DNA of 64,000 nt from assembly GCA_948567375.1 (NCBI GenBank), contig OX419759.1:62586593-62650592 (forward strand), written 5' to 3'. This DNA is from Lunularia cruciata. Lineage: Eukaryota > Streptophyta > Marchantiopsida > Lunulariales > Lunulariaceae. The notes below the pieces were generated by a model. It had not been told where the DNA came from. It did not search any database and was given only the letters and a program-made list of their open reading frames with translations. Shown one piece after another: positions 1-11,552 of the stretch (the first letter of the stretch is position 1; each line of letters starts with the position of its first letter). The position numbers were made by a program, and so were the translations under genes.

Positions 1-606
1 CGGCCAATGACTACCAAGGTCTATGTAGTCAACACATTTGTTTCTAGAATCCAACAAGGTGTGGAGAGCGCCAAGCATAGGTTACAGATTGTGCAAAATC
101 GATAGAAGCAATATATTGATGCACACCGTAGGCACATGGAGTTCAATGTTGGGGATCAAGTGTGGCTATTGACAACCAACCTCACATTAGTTGGACCTCG
201 TAAGCTTAGACCTTGTTTTATTGGGCCTTTCTTGATTCTTCATTGCATCGGCGCTGTGCCCTATCACCTTGAGCTACCACCACACATGAAGATCCATCCA
301 ATATTCCATGTCTCCCTACTACGCAAATATGCTCCCCGATCAGGCCAGGGTCATTCCACACAAGACATTTGACCTTGTTCGACACTCATTGATGGCATAG
401 AGGAATATGAAGTGGAGTGGATTCTCCAAAAGCGCATGTGTGGTACTCACCATCTGCGGGTGGAATATTAGTACAATGGAAAGGTTACCTCTTCTATGAA
501 GCAACCTGGGAGCTCACTGCCAATTTGGCACATGCACCGGTGTTGGTGCAAGCTTTGAGCAACAATTGCACAACAAGGACGTTGCGTCTTAAAAGGAGGG
601 AGATCT
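1..606 (+). mobile_element. Ty3/gypsy chromovirus, 3' end of pol (integrase C-terminus and chromodomain), decayed
   Basis: The reading frame from about position 1 to 370 matches the C-terminal part of a plant Ty3/gypsy integrase: an HRRHMEFNVGDQVWL block, then a PHMKIHPIFHVSLLRKY block. At 400-570, across frame breaks, a chromodomain-like tail follows (EEYEVEWILQKR, then QWKGY, then EATWELTANL). A polypurine tract lies at about 590-603, directly before the LTR. The body of the element lies outside the window to the left. It is the same family as the element at 53237-59116, which repeats these motifs in the same order. An in-frame stop at about 370 and shifts inside the chromodomain show it cannot make a full protein. 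Confidence 0.85.
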
Positions 607-1320
607 ATATTACCAAGAGTTAGCCATATGATCTAGATGTGAAATTTGGTTTAGTCTAGAATGATGTTATACACGATGGTACTTATCACCAAAAGAGTAC
701 TTCTACTAATAAGGTAAAAACCGAAATAGACTTGAGAACCTTAGAACCAATAGCTAAACATATAATTTAAAGGTGAGAATTGGTTTGGTAATATCTGGAA
801 GGATGTTACACATGATGGACTAAACAGATCAGAAAGAGGTATCACCAAAAGAGGACTTCTACTAATAGAGTAGGAACCAAAATATACCTGAAATCTTTGA
901 AGGCAATTTTGGAGACCTAAACGGATGAATAAGGCCTCAAAAATGTGCAGATCCCCCCTGTCCCAATGTACCAAAGTTTGGCCTTCACTCCTCCTACTTT
1001 GTCTCATCGAGAGCTTTCCAATGGTACCTTACGTGATTATGAGATTACTACAGGATGATTCCCTAAAAGATTCCCTTTGGTCAAAGCTTGTTTGACCAAC
1101 CAGATAGGACCTAGACCAGACATGTCACCCATCCAAGTAAGTAATCCAAGGGTGGAGCTTGCTGACATGTCACCTATCTATGTCCCTAATCCTATGGTAG
1201 AGCTTCCTTGGAGGAGATCCTCTTTGCCTATATAATAAAGAGAAGGTGTTCCTTTGGGGCATCGAATGTTTGAATGTGCAATCTGTGTTTTCTCTCTTCT
1301 CTTGTCCTTGGAGTATTACA
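607..1320 (+). repeat. 3' LTR of the left chromovirus
   Basis: The LTR begins near the block CCAAGAGTTAGCCATATGAT and ends GGAGTATTACA. The same start and end flank the LTR copies at 51167-51922 and 58354-59116. It is about 714 bp long and follows a polypurine tract, as a 3' LTR should. The first bases differ from the TGTAATACC start of the other copies, so the exact left edge is approximate. It contains two related units about 134 bp apart (from about 646 and 780), each with a GGTTT, a GATGTTA and a TATCACCAAAAG block. Confidence 0.85.
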
Positions 1321-1599
1321 TCTACTTGGAATGCAATTAAAAGATATGTGAAGCTTGTAGCCAAGGTAGAGTGAATTTTTTCTTTGAGGTTAGAGACTCT
1401 AGCGGTTGGGAGCATGACATTACTACTCCCAAGGGTTGGTGTAGTAGCCAATACAAGCATCTTCTACTCCTACATCAATTGAAAAGGATGTTTGGAAGCC
1501 AAACATTGGATCCAAGCTTACAAGATGGAAAAGATGGAGAGTTTGAAGATTCTTGAGGAGCTACATGAGTTGCTTTGCCTTCAATATGAATGATTTGGA

Positions 1600-2960
1600 T
1601 ATTTAGGTAAAGGACTTGGTATTTGGATTCAGTTGACTAGTGATGCACTAGAGAGAGTTTTTGGCAACAATATGTGCAATAACGCATTTCCAATGTTACC
1701 TATTTGGTAACTCTTTCACTCTTATCACTAATCATCAACCACTAAAGTGGTTGATGGAATCCAACAAGCTTTCAAGGAAGCTTGCACAATGGGCTCTAAT
1801 TTTACAAGAGTATGATTTCATGATTATTCATAGAATTGGAGTGATGAATCATGGTGCAAATATGTTGGATAGAAACCCACATCCCAACTAACAAGACAAG
1901 ACCAAAGCACATTAGCATGGTAAGACAAATGAAAAAGATGTTATTAGGTTTGCATGCATTTACTTTTTTATGTATTTTTTGACATTATAATGGTATCTCT
2001 CTTAATACAAATAGGAAGAGTTGTTGAGGTCATAGGTCTAATGGGTAGAGATATTATTACATGCTAGTGAGACATTCATGATGATGTCTTAGTGATGGAT
2101 TATATTTATATTAGTGTTGTGGGCGGCACAATTGGTGCCAAGGAGAGAAACCATGTCCTTCAATGAGCCATGTGGTTTAGATTGGAGTGCAAGAACATTC
2201 TTTGTATATGGGAGGACAATAGAGTGTGAGTAGTACCACTTTTATCTCAAAGACCAAAGGTAGTACATCATGCTCATGTGGAGCAAGGATATTTTGGAGT
2301 AAAGCATACATATAGCTTACTCTAGATACCTCATAAGATTAGGTTACCACTAGAGTTTGGGCTTTGTTGGACCTTTACCATTGGTTGTGAGACATCATTG
2401 GTATGTTTTGGTATGGTGGAGAACTACTTTAAGTGGATTGAGTTGATGTCACTTCTTGACAAGTCCAATGAAAGGACAATTTACTCATTCTTGGATCATG
2501 TTCTTACCAATTGAGGTTTAACTTATCAAAGTACAAAGTTCTTTGGAGAGTTTTGCATCTTGTGTGACAAGGACTTGATTGATCATCATATTACCTCTTG
2601 AGATCATCCTAAGGTAGATGTCTTAGTAAAGAGAGTGGTTCAAACAATAAAGAGAGGATTGCATAAGTAAAATTTGCAAAGAGACCACGTAGGAGATTTG
2701 AATTTCCAATAACCTTGGTTGGCCATGTGTTTAGTTTACAAGTCTCTTTATCATCCTTTTCTCCTTTATTTTTACTCTATGGAAAAGATCTAGATTTATC
2801 TATACTCATCCATCGTGATGTTATTTTAGTTTTGAACTTGGATGATTAAACATATAGGTGAGCATATATTCTTGTTAGGCAAAGACCTTTCAAAGAGTGA
2901 TGTTGATGGCCTTTGAGAACTTAGCCATTGCTCAGCATATGGATACCTTAAACTATGCTA
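1600..2960 (+). mobile_element. Second Ty3/gypsy element remnant: RNase H and integrase
   Basis: At 1661-1891 the translation matches the C-terminal RNase H part of a Ty3/gypsy polyprotein (LITNHQPLKWLMES, then WALILQEYDF, then DRNPHP). From about 2350 to 2760, in broken frames, integrase core motifs follow: GPLPLVV, a KWIELMSLLDKSNE block, then a DHPKVDVLVKRVVQTIKRG block. In active relatives that last motif reads A-E-R, so the catalytic Glu appears replaced by Lys here. Many stops interrupt the frame. It differs from the chromovirus family in the window and ends in a PHD-like finger listed separately. LTRs for it were not found. Confidence 0.8.
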
Positions 2961-3109
2961 CTATTTGAGGAGGAGGTTATAGATCCTCAATCCATCAATT
3001 TCATCCATATGATTATGAATATCTACATAGATTGCATCAATGACACTTGATGTGACTATAGGTCACACTATCTTGAGACTACATAAGGTTTTTCCTTCTA
3101 TAGTCTCAA

Positions 3110-3375
3110 TGTTAGAAAAACATGATGGTGTTGATTCAAAGGATCATCTGCACAATTGTGCACCATGCCAACTCCAAAAACATTGATGGCACTATGGACC
3201 AAAGCTTGGTTGTTATATGTGCAGGCTTGTGGTGTATGTTATATGGCTCTTCTATTAGAACTACTATTATGTTAGTGTGTGATAACTATTTGAGAGGATG
3301 GCATATGGTATTTTTTACTCCTCCTTTCATGGTGGTTCATAAAGGATAGTGGTTATATCCTCAATGTACTTGATC
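3110..3375 (+). pseudogene. Decayed PHD-like zinc finger attached to the gypsy remnant
   Basis: The frame at 3122-3349 contains MLVCDNYLRGWHMVFFTPP and then VVHKG, followed after a TAG by WLYPQCT. This follows the spacing of a PHD finger (C-x2-C, C-x2-C, G-W/Y-H-x2-C, PP, V-x-G-x-W-x-C-x2-C), but several ligand cysteines read as Tyr or Phe. Upstream is a short CxxC-type stretch (HNCAPCQL in the neighbouring frame). Placement right after a gypsy integrase suggests the finger was the C-terminal part of the polyprotein. This is a fossil, not a working domain. Confidence 0.6.
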
Positions 3376-5300
3376 TATAGCTAGTTCACTCTTTATGTGA
3401 TATAGATTATAGATAAGTGACTAACAATAGGGCTAGATAGTACCCGGCCTTTTGAGCTTTGCACACCATATGGTATATCACATACTTGGAGTAGTTGGCT
3501 ATTTAGAGTTAGGGTCACTTAATTGCCAATTAAGGAGGCAATTGCGGCACTTTAGAGTTTATCTATGACTTCTATATGAGTTTTGCTTCTATAGTGTATG
3601 ATGTTGACTACAATGTATGTTTTGTAGTAATGTATATACAAACAATAGTTATCATGACATCAAAGCTAGTTTTCTTGGACGTTGAAGTGTTAGTCTTGGT
3701 AATCATAATTATGTTAGTAGTTGCTCAAAGACTACTTAATGGCAACCAGATTTCATGTTAGGGTTACTAACCACACCATTGGATCTATCATTACTCACAT
3801 TATTTGCACCATCAACACCGCCCTTAGGGTTGGAATGCTAGGTTGGATCCAAGGTATATACCTTTGAAATGCATCTCAAAAGAGCCTACTTCTTGATATT
3901 GAGCCTTTGAGTTCTTGGCTATAATGCAAAGAGGTTGGCAAGAATCACTTGGAGTCTCTTAGCTAGAGTAAATGTGGCTTGATAGTGTAATTAGAGCTTG
4001 TTTGTTGGTAAGATTGAGTTGAGTGTGACTAATTTTTTATTCAAGTTGAGTTGAAGATTGATTGATTATTTTAGAGTTTATATATGACTCTTATATGAGT
4101 TGTGCTTCTATAGTATATGATTTTGATAGCAAGTTATGTAGTGTAACAATGTATATAAACATAACAATTGTCATGGCATTTGTGACAACAAAGCTAGTTT
4201 TCTTAAACACTTGAATGTTAATCTTGGCATTCATAGTTATATTAATAGTTGCTTAGAGACTACTTAATGGCAGCCATATTTGTGTGTACATACAAGGTCC
4301 TATATGCTCTTGAATATATTGCTATTGCAAATCCTTGGCTAAACCACATAAAATCTTTGTGTATGTTTCTTCATGTCGTGCACTGATTGAGCTTGTTTCT
4401 GACATTGCATATTTGCATTCCTTACAAGTCTCATTGTGGCAAAAGATCCTAGTATGCATACAAGGCCTATGTAAACCTCATAAGATTGTATCAATAGGAT
4501 CTAGGGAGTGTAACCAAGAGTAAGAGTCTGGTGGAGCTTGAAGAGATAGGACAAGTATACAAAGGAGGTTTAGTAGAGGAGGTGGAGAGGTAGCCTTTAT
4601 CCTCATCCATAAGCATCTAACATGCACTTGGTGTGAGTTAAACCAATGCTCACTCAAAGGCAATTTGGGCATAACTATGTAGGTTATTGGTGGAGTGGTA
4701 TATAAGGACATGTTAAGGACACCCAAGGAGGGGGTTTCTTTGTAGTAGAGGAGAGTCTAAATAATTGGAGGGAGTGATTTTACATTATAATGGTGGACGG
4801 TCTATAGAGCTAAGGAGAACGGTTTGACCTTATAGTGACTATGGGTCTAAAGAGTTTTGGGGAGGGATTGTGGTAGGAGGAGGAGGCTCTGGTGTGGGGT
4901 CCTCCATGGGAGAATCAACCAAGGTATTTTCTTCCTTTGAGTAAAGAAAACAACATAGCAATGGACTAGAGGTGAAACTATCAAGCACCTAGGCCATAAG
5001 AAGAGTATGTTGATGTTAGGGTCTACTACTTGAATGCACATTGACAATATAGATGAGGATCCTCATCTATAGTAGTCCTCTAGCTACCTATGCTCAAGAG
5101 AAAAGTGGAGGCATTGTATTTTAGTCTATGTAAGAGATACCTAAACCAAAGAGAGAGAAAATAGCTTATAACTAAAGCATGGAACATTTTGCACAAATAA
5201 TAGATAAAAATATACAATAAGAAATAAAAAACCAAATGAGTAAAAGGTATAACAGAAAAGACACATGAGAAATGCAAGAAGTTTTATCTCCAACCTCCTA
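3376..5300. other. Gene-free stretch with a roughly 210-bp direct repeat
   Basis: No protein family is recognised here. The only clear structure is a pair of similar blocks at about 3551-3757 and 4070-4281 (see separate entry). Short open frames at 4478-4726 and 4847-5277 on the minus strand have no recognisable motif and lie in AT-rich DNA. The stretch could be the 3' untranslated or LTR part of the gypsy remnant to its left. Confidence 0.5.
3551..4281 (+). repeat. Direct repeat pair, about 210 bp each, offset about 520 bp
   Basis: The blocks at about 3551-3757 and 4070-4281 share, in order, TTTAGAGTTTAT, TATATGAGTT, GCTTCTATAGT, AATGTATATA, AAGCTAGTTTTCTT, TTAGTTGC/TAATAGTTGC, then GACTACTTAATGGCA. 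Small gaps and point changes separate them, so the duplication is old. It may be the remains of two LTR-derived pieces or a local duplication. Confidence 0.75.
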
Positions 5301-6182
5301 ATATCTCTCTTTACTCCCCATGCACCTTCATTGATAAGTTTATGTGCCCATAAGAAGAGTAATGCTCAACCATCTTATCAATGATATCTCCAAATAAAAT
5401 ATGACCGCCTTTATGAACATTGTATGGCTCTTGACTCCAATTACCTTTTTGATGATGTCTAAAAAGGTGGATCCTACTTTAGCCCCTATCATCAGCTCCA
5501 AGAAATATATTTAAGAGGTTCTCACATCAAGCCCGATTGTATAGATTTTCTATTTCTACTAACTATTTCTACTATTGTATTAAGTGCTTGCCACTCTAAT
5601 ATGCCTTAAAGTGCTTTCAACAAGGGAAAATATACAAAGGAATAAGAGAGAGGAACGATGGTCAATGAAATAGAAGCAAAAAAAACAAATTAATGAGTTC
5701 ATAACATATACTTGGCTTTTATGAGATTATATGTGCTCTTGAACTTTCTCATTCAACTAGAATGAGTATGCATTGCTCACTACTCTACACAATATTTTAT
5801 TCTCCCAACTTCATTGTGATGGTTTCATATTTCTCTACCCATGTTAAAGCTTTCTTGTTATAAATTCCACCTCCTAGTTATCATAAGTCTCACTATTTCT
5901 TGATATTGCTCTACCCATATCAAAGATATCTTGGTATAGATTTAACCTCCAAGTTTGCATGATGTGCTTGACTCTTCTTGAGGATTGAGATTTGTCTTTC
6001 AACACTTCTTTGTCATTTTGAACTCAAGTTGCAGAATTTCCTTCTCGTGAAAAACTTCTACTTTGAGCTAACACTAGCTACTACCATCTATTCTAAGTTT
6101 CTCTAAAGTTGCTTCCTATCTCCATAGATATAGACCCCTTTGCTTGTTTGAGTTGGGGCAATGGCTACACTAATGATGGTAT

Positions 6183-6410
6183 AATACTCAAGTCTTGTTT
6201 AGAAAAATCCAAGTTCCCATTTTTCCTTTCTCTTTTTTATTTGTTGTTCCTTTTGAACTACTAGTGCTCTTCAACCATCAAGACATTGACATTGTAATAC
6301 TCAAGTCTTGTTAAGAAAAATCCAAGGTCCCATTTTTCCGTTCTCTTTTTTATTTGCTATTCCTTTTGAACTACTAGTGCTCTTGAACCATCAAGATGTT
6401 GACATTGTAA
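6183..6410 (+). repeat. Tandem duplication, unit about 113 bp
   Basis: Two adjacent units start with AATACTCAAGTCTTGTT at 6183 and 6296. Both continue through CCCATTTTTCC, TCTCTTTTTTATTTG, CCTTTTGAACTACTAGTGCT and AACCATCAAGA. Only a few substitutions and one-base gaps separate them. Confidence 0.9.
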
Positions 6411-6423
6411 CCACTTGCTAGCA

Positions 6424-6577
6424 ACCGTGAGAGAAACTACTACTATTGCATGTACTCAAAGTTCTTCATGTACTACTAATACTTTAGTATTCCTTCTACA
6501 CCGTGAGAGAAACTACTACTAGTGCATGTACTCAAAGTTCCTCGGGTACTACTACTACTTTAGTACTCCTTCTACAC
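6424..6577 (+). repeat. Tandem duplication, unit about 76 bp
   Basis: The units start with ACCGTGAGAGAAACTACTAC at 6424 and 6500 and run through GCATGTACTCAAAGTTC and TTTAGTA to CCTTCTACAC. It abuts the 113-bp duplication, so two separate duplication events lie side by side. Confidence 0.9.
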
Positions 6578-9500
6578 ATGTATAGGTACTTATGGTACAC
6601 ATAGCTAAAGCTCTCAATTCCCACTCTCTAGATTACCTCGCTTTAAATAGAACTAAGTAAATATATAGCTACTCATAACTACTATTATGCAACAAATCTA
6701 TATTGAATCAAATTTGGACTAATATTGCTACTTCAAATTTTCTCAGAATTCAAACAGAAATTAGACTATTGCTAATGCATCAAGGTTCGGTGTGTGATTA
6801 AATTTTGAGGAGGAATATCTCCAATACCATCATGTAAGTTTTATGTTCCTCCAATCCCAACCAAAAAGTCTATCACTACTACTTTTTTGCTATTTCAATG
6901 TCACTTTTGTTGTTGTTTAAATCCTCTCCATTTGTTTTCTTTTCTTTTTCCTTCTCCCAAATTGCAATCCAAATCTTGATAACTTCTCAAGCTAAATACT
7001 AATAGTTTGAATTCCTCATAATTATGTTTCAATGGAATAATATCATACACTAGCTTCCTTGCCCGTATAGCTCCACCTTCTTGGCAATGGAAATAGAGTT
7101 ACATTTGCAAAGACTTATTTTATAATTATTCTAAGTTTAAGAATTATTCATTTGCAAACTAATATATGAAAAAATATACAAATTTGATTCATTTAAATTT
7201 CAAGAATGTGATATTCACAGTAATAAGTTTTTAATGAACTAATATCTTTTGTTTCATCTTCAAATAGGATTTATAACGAATTTGAACTAATTTTAATTTT
7301 ATAAATTTATATATAATTCTATAATTTTATATATAGTAATAAAATTGTTATTGATTTTAATTATAAAAGAGAAACCCCAAATTTATATCCTTCTACTTTT
7401 AAAGGATAAATGACTTGATTAACAAGTTAAGAAAGGTAAGGTAACTAACTTGCATAAATATTTGATATAATTTTATTATAATTGTTTATATGTTATAATT
7501 ATATATTGAAATATATATAATTAGATATTAGAATGTAAAATATTATTTGGAATTATTGCTTAATATTGATTATAAATATACCTTACTTGTTCTTTCAATT
7601 GTATTATCATCTTGAATATAATTTATAGGTGATTTAATTTAGAATTAAAAACTGATACTTTTTAATTTTTCCATATATTAAGATTTTCACCTCTTGTACT
7701 AGTTTATCTTTTCATTCACATATATCTATATCTGTTATCTTATAATAATACTAGTAGTAAGACACAATAAAACATCATAATATAGTTGAATTTTATTAAA
7801 TTATATTTTAAATGAGTTAAATAAAGAAGTTGTATCTCTGTTTGATTGCTAATATAAGGAAGTGGTTACATTATTCATTTGATATTCAAACTAGGGGATC
7901 TTCTCATAATGTAGAATAGTAGCCTCTTAACTTGCTCAATTTTAGCTTGATGAGGCCTAATTGAGGCTTGATTATTAAGTGAGCTGATCTAAAATAAACA
8001 AATATTTCCTTAACATTGGTCAATATCAAAGTTAATTCAATTGTTATTAACAAAGATTGAAGGATCATGCTTATATTTATTAAAAAAATTCAAAAGCAAA
8101 GATATTGTGGAATAAAATATGCATAAAGTTTTATCTTATCTTACCTTGAATAATCTACTTGTCTCTTTTCTTTGTTGAGGATACAACTTAGGTTACTTTA
8201 ATAAGAACAAGAACTAAATCTTAGTAATAAGTGTAAATCTACCATAGAAGTAAATCTGTATATAAAAATTGAATTTAATAAGATGAATTATTAACCATAA
8301 TTTTGAATTAATTATGTAAACTGATAAAATGAAGTAGATTTGTCACATAAGAGTACCGAGATATAAGTTTTACTTTCTAGTTCATATTACAAAAAAATGT
8401 AAATATCATTGATTTATTCAATTTTAATAACAACTATTATAAAACTACAGGCAAATTAACATGTTAACATTTGCTAAATTAAACATATATATAATTAAAA
8501 TAGTTATATTTTATCTTAAAGAGTAAAACATGGAATTAAAAAGTAAGTTATAAATAGTTAAGTTTATGATAAATTAATGATTCTGAAATATAGAATTTAT
8601 TTCAGATGTCAATTTAATTAATATTTATATTTATTAATAAATTGAACTAAAATTTATATAAAATAATAAGAAGAGTATATTTTTCATTCATACATATGAT
8701 AAAAAATTCAAGAGAAATTTGAAGCACACAAACCTATGAAATTTTTTGATTATGAATATAATCATGAACATAAAGGTATGTTTTATACTTATTGTAAGAT
8801 TGAATAATTATATAGGTATTATGCCATAAGTTAATATATTCTTCAACTAATCTACTAATTTAGTGTTTCTTAATTAATCAAGTCTACAAATGTCTTTTAG
8901 ATCTGTTTTAGTGGTCATTGTTTTTGAGCTATGGCTTTCAACCTTTGCAAATATAAAAATATTTTATTTTATTTAATGTTTTTTCTGAAGTAGCATTTTG
9001 TAAATATAGAATCATAAATTTTTCCACAAAAGTTCCTTCATACTACCCTGTATGGTGGAATTTTCATCTCAAATGATCTCTTACGCACCCAACTCTTTTT
9101 AATGGTTAGTGGTCGAGAGTACATTAATTAAGATTAAGATTACATTAAAACGGAATAATTAAAATTTGAAGAAAATGGAGAGAATATTGATCTTCAAATA
9201 CATTTTATTCCTAGAATTTTATTGATCTGTTTAAGTTTAATATTTTATAGTCAAGGTACTCATCTTACAATGTTTAATAGTTAATTACCTCCCTACCTTC
9301 CTGACGGTAAATTCCTCTTGAAAATGAAGTCGAATCTCAGTGAAGTATTCATTAGTTTTAATGTGATAATAAAATTTCATTTATTCTATACAATAAAATC
9401 ACTCAAGTGAATAATTATAGTTCTGTGTCATGGTTGATTCACTTTTCTTGATATACTTAGTAAATAGGATTACTGCTTATATTTTCGATATCATCTAAAT

Positions 9501-9589
9501 ATATAATCATACTATTAAGTCATGGTTAAGTAGTTTTACTCGACTCAACTAATTGACAAGAGAAGTATTGGTATTATTATTTTGAAATT

Positions 9590-10060
9590 TTACTATGCCC
9601 CATGAGAGTTTTGTAGACGGTGGTTAATAATCAATATTCATGGATAGACCTTTTCCCATCTATCAAAAAATACCTGCTGTGTCAGCGACTTTAAGTACCA
9701 TGGAAAACATTTAACACTATACTCGGAGTATTATACATGAATAGATCTATGCCCCCAAAGAGTTGCGTAGACGGTGGCTAAAAATCAATATTCATGGATA
9801 AACTATCTTCCGTTTATTCAGGAGTACTTGCTTTCTCAATGGATATTACTTAAATAACCATAGAGAATATGAGTATTTTGCATGCATATTTGGTACCGGC
9901 TAGTTTACCATCGAAGAAGTACCAGAAAAGTATTCTGATGCTTGTAGATAATAATATTTTATAAACTTAGAATTCTCTATCTAATACCCATATCAAAGAA
10001 CTACCAGGAAAGTACCTTAATACTTGTAAATAATAATTTTGGATAAGCTTAGAGTTTTTC
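9590..10060 (+). repeat. Degenerate tandem repeats (about 156-bp and about 82-bp units)
   Basis: The block TAGACGGTGG followed by AATCAATATTCATGGATA occurs near 9613 and again near 9769, with related flanks (CTATGCCCC upstream of each). Next, a unit containing TACCAG.AAAGTA, CTTGTA.ATAATAATTT and AAGCTTAGA/AAACTTAGA occurs at about 9916-9980 and 9997-10060. Sequence drift is considerable. Confidence 0.75.
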
Positions 10061-10228
10061 CGAAAAAGATGCACAAGTAACCTTCAGGGATAGAATTCCC
10101 TCGGGGTAATATATTAAAAACAGCATAATTAGCGGTTTTCTTTTATCCGTGACGACGCACCGGAACTGAAGTATGCAACATTCGAAGAAGAAAACGATCA
10201 CAGAACTAACGTGTAGAGTCGTGAAGTA

Positions 10229-10273
10229 CCTGCTTGCCCTGTTATAAAGTACCTGCACAACAGGGCAAGCAGG
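10229..10273. repeat. Perfect inverted repeat, 15-bp arms, 15-nt loop
   Basis: The arms CCTGCTTGCCCTGTT (10229-10243) and AACAGGGCAAGCAGG (10259-10273) are exact reverse complements around a 15-base loop. AAGTACCTGC also occurs twice as a direct repeat, at 10224 and in the loop. The stem is much more GC-rich than its surroundings. It could be a transposon terminus, a small hairpin RNA or a relic; there is no evidence of function. Confidence 0.9.
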
Positions 10274-11454
10274 AGCTGCAGTCAAGCGTGGTGAAGAGGG
10301 TCACTATTCGTAGAGAGTGTTCAGCATTTACTTCTCTGTCTACCGAATCTTGGGTTTGGACGCCTAAACGAGTACTAAATTTGCTCGGCAGTCAGAAAGA
10401 GACAACCTCGAGCCGCTCAACTTATTCAGTTGAAAGATTGACCTGCCACATGGCCGACGTAACACTGTCATGTAAAGAATGTTACATGAAGAGCTACGCG
10501 TACCTCCACTCATGAGCAGATAAGGGTATAGTTCATCTCTGTCCCTTCTCTTCTACTGCTACCCTAAATATAACCATCCTGCTAAATTAGTGACATTCCC
10601 CGATTAGAAGGGCAGCTTCGAACCGTGATTATAGTGTTTTAATAGTAGAATACCTCCAATTACATGCTATATTCTTGTTGTTACAACACATGCCATAAGC
10701 AAAATTAAATAATTTTTTTCATAAATTTAATTTATTTAAATAAATGGCATTAATCTGTTAGAGAAAATATAGCTTTTGAAAAAGAAGGTATAGGATATAT
10801 GAAATTAATAAAGGATTTTTATTATTTTCAAAATATTAGTGTAATGATAAAGAAATATATTTTGAAAATCTTTTTTTACAAATGGATAATTCGCTCGTGG
10901 TATGGTTAATGATCTTAGACGGAACTGAGGGTTACAGATCCTTAATGCTTAGATCCGTATCTTTAATACTTGTATTCACGGAGTCTATTCTCTTCAATTC
11001 AATTCGGGAAATGGTTACTAGAAGTTCCAAAAAATGAGACTCATCGAAGGTAGACTCCCCAATGGCCACGACAAGTAAACAAGTTAACCTCAATCTGAAT
11101 CTGTAAATTTATATGAAGCGGTATTGCCGAACAAACGCGTGGTGTGAAGATTCCTTTACACATTGACAATTCGAGGTAACATGACCTCTTGGAGGACAAA
11201 TCGAAGTCCGGCGAAGGCATATGTGAGATGTTTCTTCTGCAAAGTCTTCTAATCCTCGTCATCTAAGCCCAAGTCATCTTTGAGTTGGATGTGTCGAAAA
11301 AAGATTTCTCGGAAGCGGGAAATCCGTGACACGTTACTCGACGTGTTAAGAAAAGTCATAATTTCAATCCATTAAAGAATAAAACTTTAAATTTCTGTGA
11401 GATATCAATAAGTCTAAAGGTAATTGAAGAGAAGATTTATTGTATAGACTCTAT

Positions 11455-11552
11455 TCGGGCCTAGCCCTATTTTTTATTACTTTTTTCCTCCTCCCTTGTA
11501 CGGCTTAGCGGAGTCTTCCATCCTTCATGTTCTCTACGCTGTCACACTTTTC
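11455..11552 (+). mobile_element. Non-LTR retrotransposon 3' tip, 5'-truncated fragment
   Basis: This block (GGGCCTAGCCC, then CCCTTGTACGGCTTAG, then TCTTCCATCCTTCATG, then CTACGCTGTCAC) matches the 3' tips of the two large non-LTR copies at 48880-48948 and 49945-50040 (minus). Only the last 100 bp or so is present, as expected for a strongly 5'-truncated insertion. Confidence 0.7.

Larger units (their letters stand above)
5301..7100. other. Gene-free, low-complexity stretch with two tandem duplications
   Basis: No coding frame with a recognisable motif is seen on either strand. The stretch is pyrimidine-rich on the plus strand and contains the tandem duplications listed separately at 6183-6410 and 6424-6577. 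Confidence 0.5.

Noticed and set aside
10049-10515. Overlapping open frames around the 10.2-kb stem-loop as a gene
   Set aside because: No domain, no ATG context and no splice partners; the frames cross the inverted repeat and look incidental.
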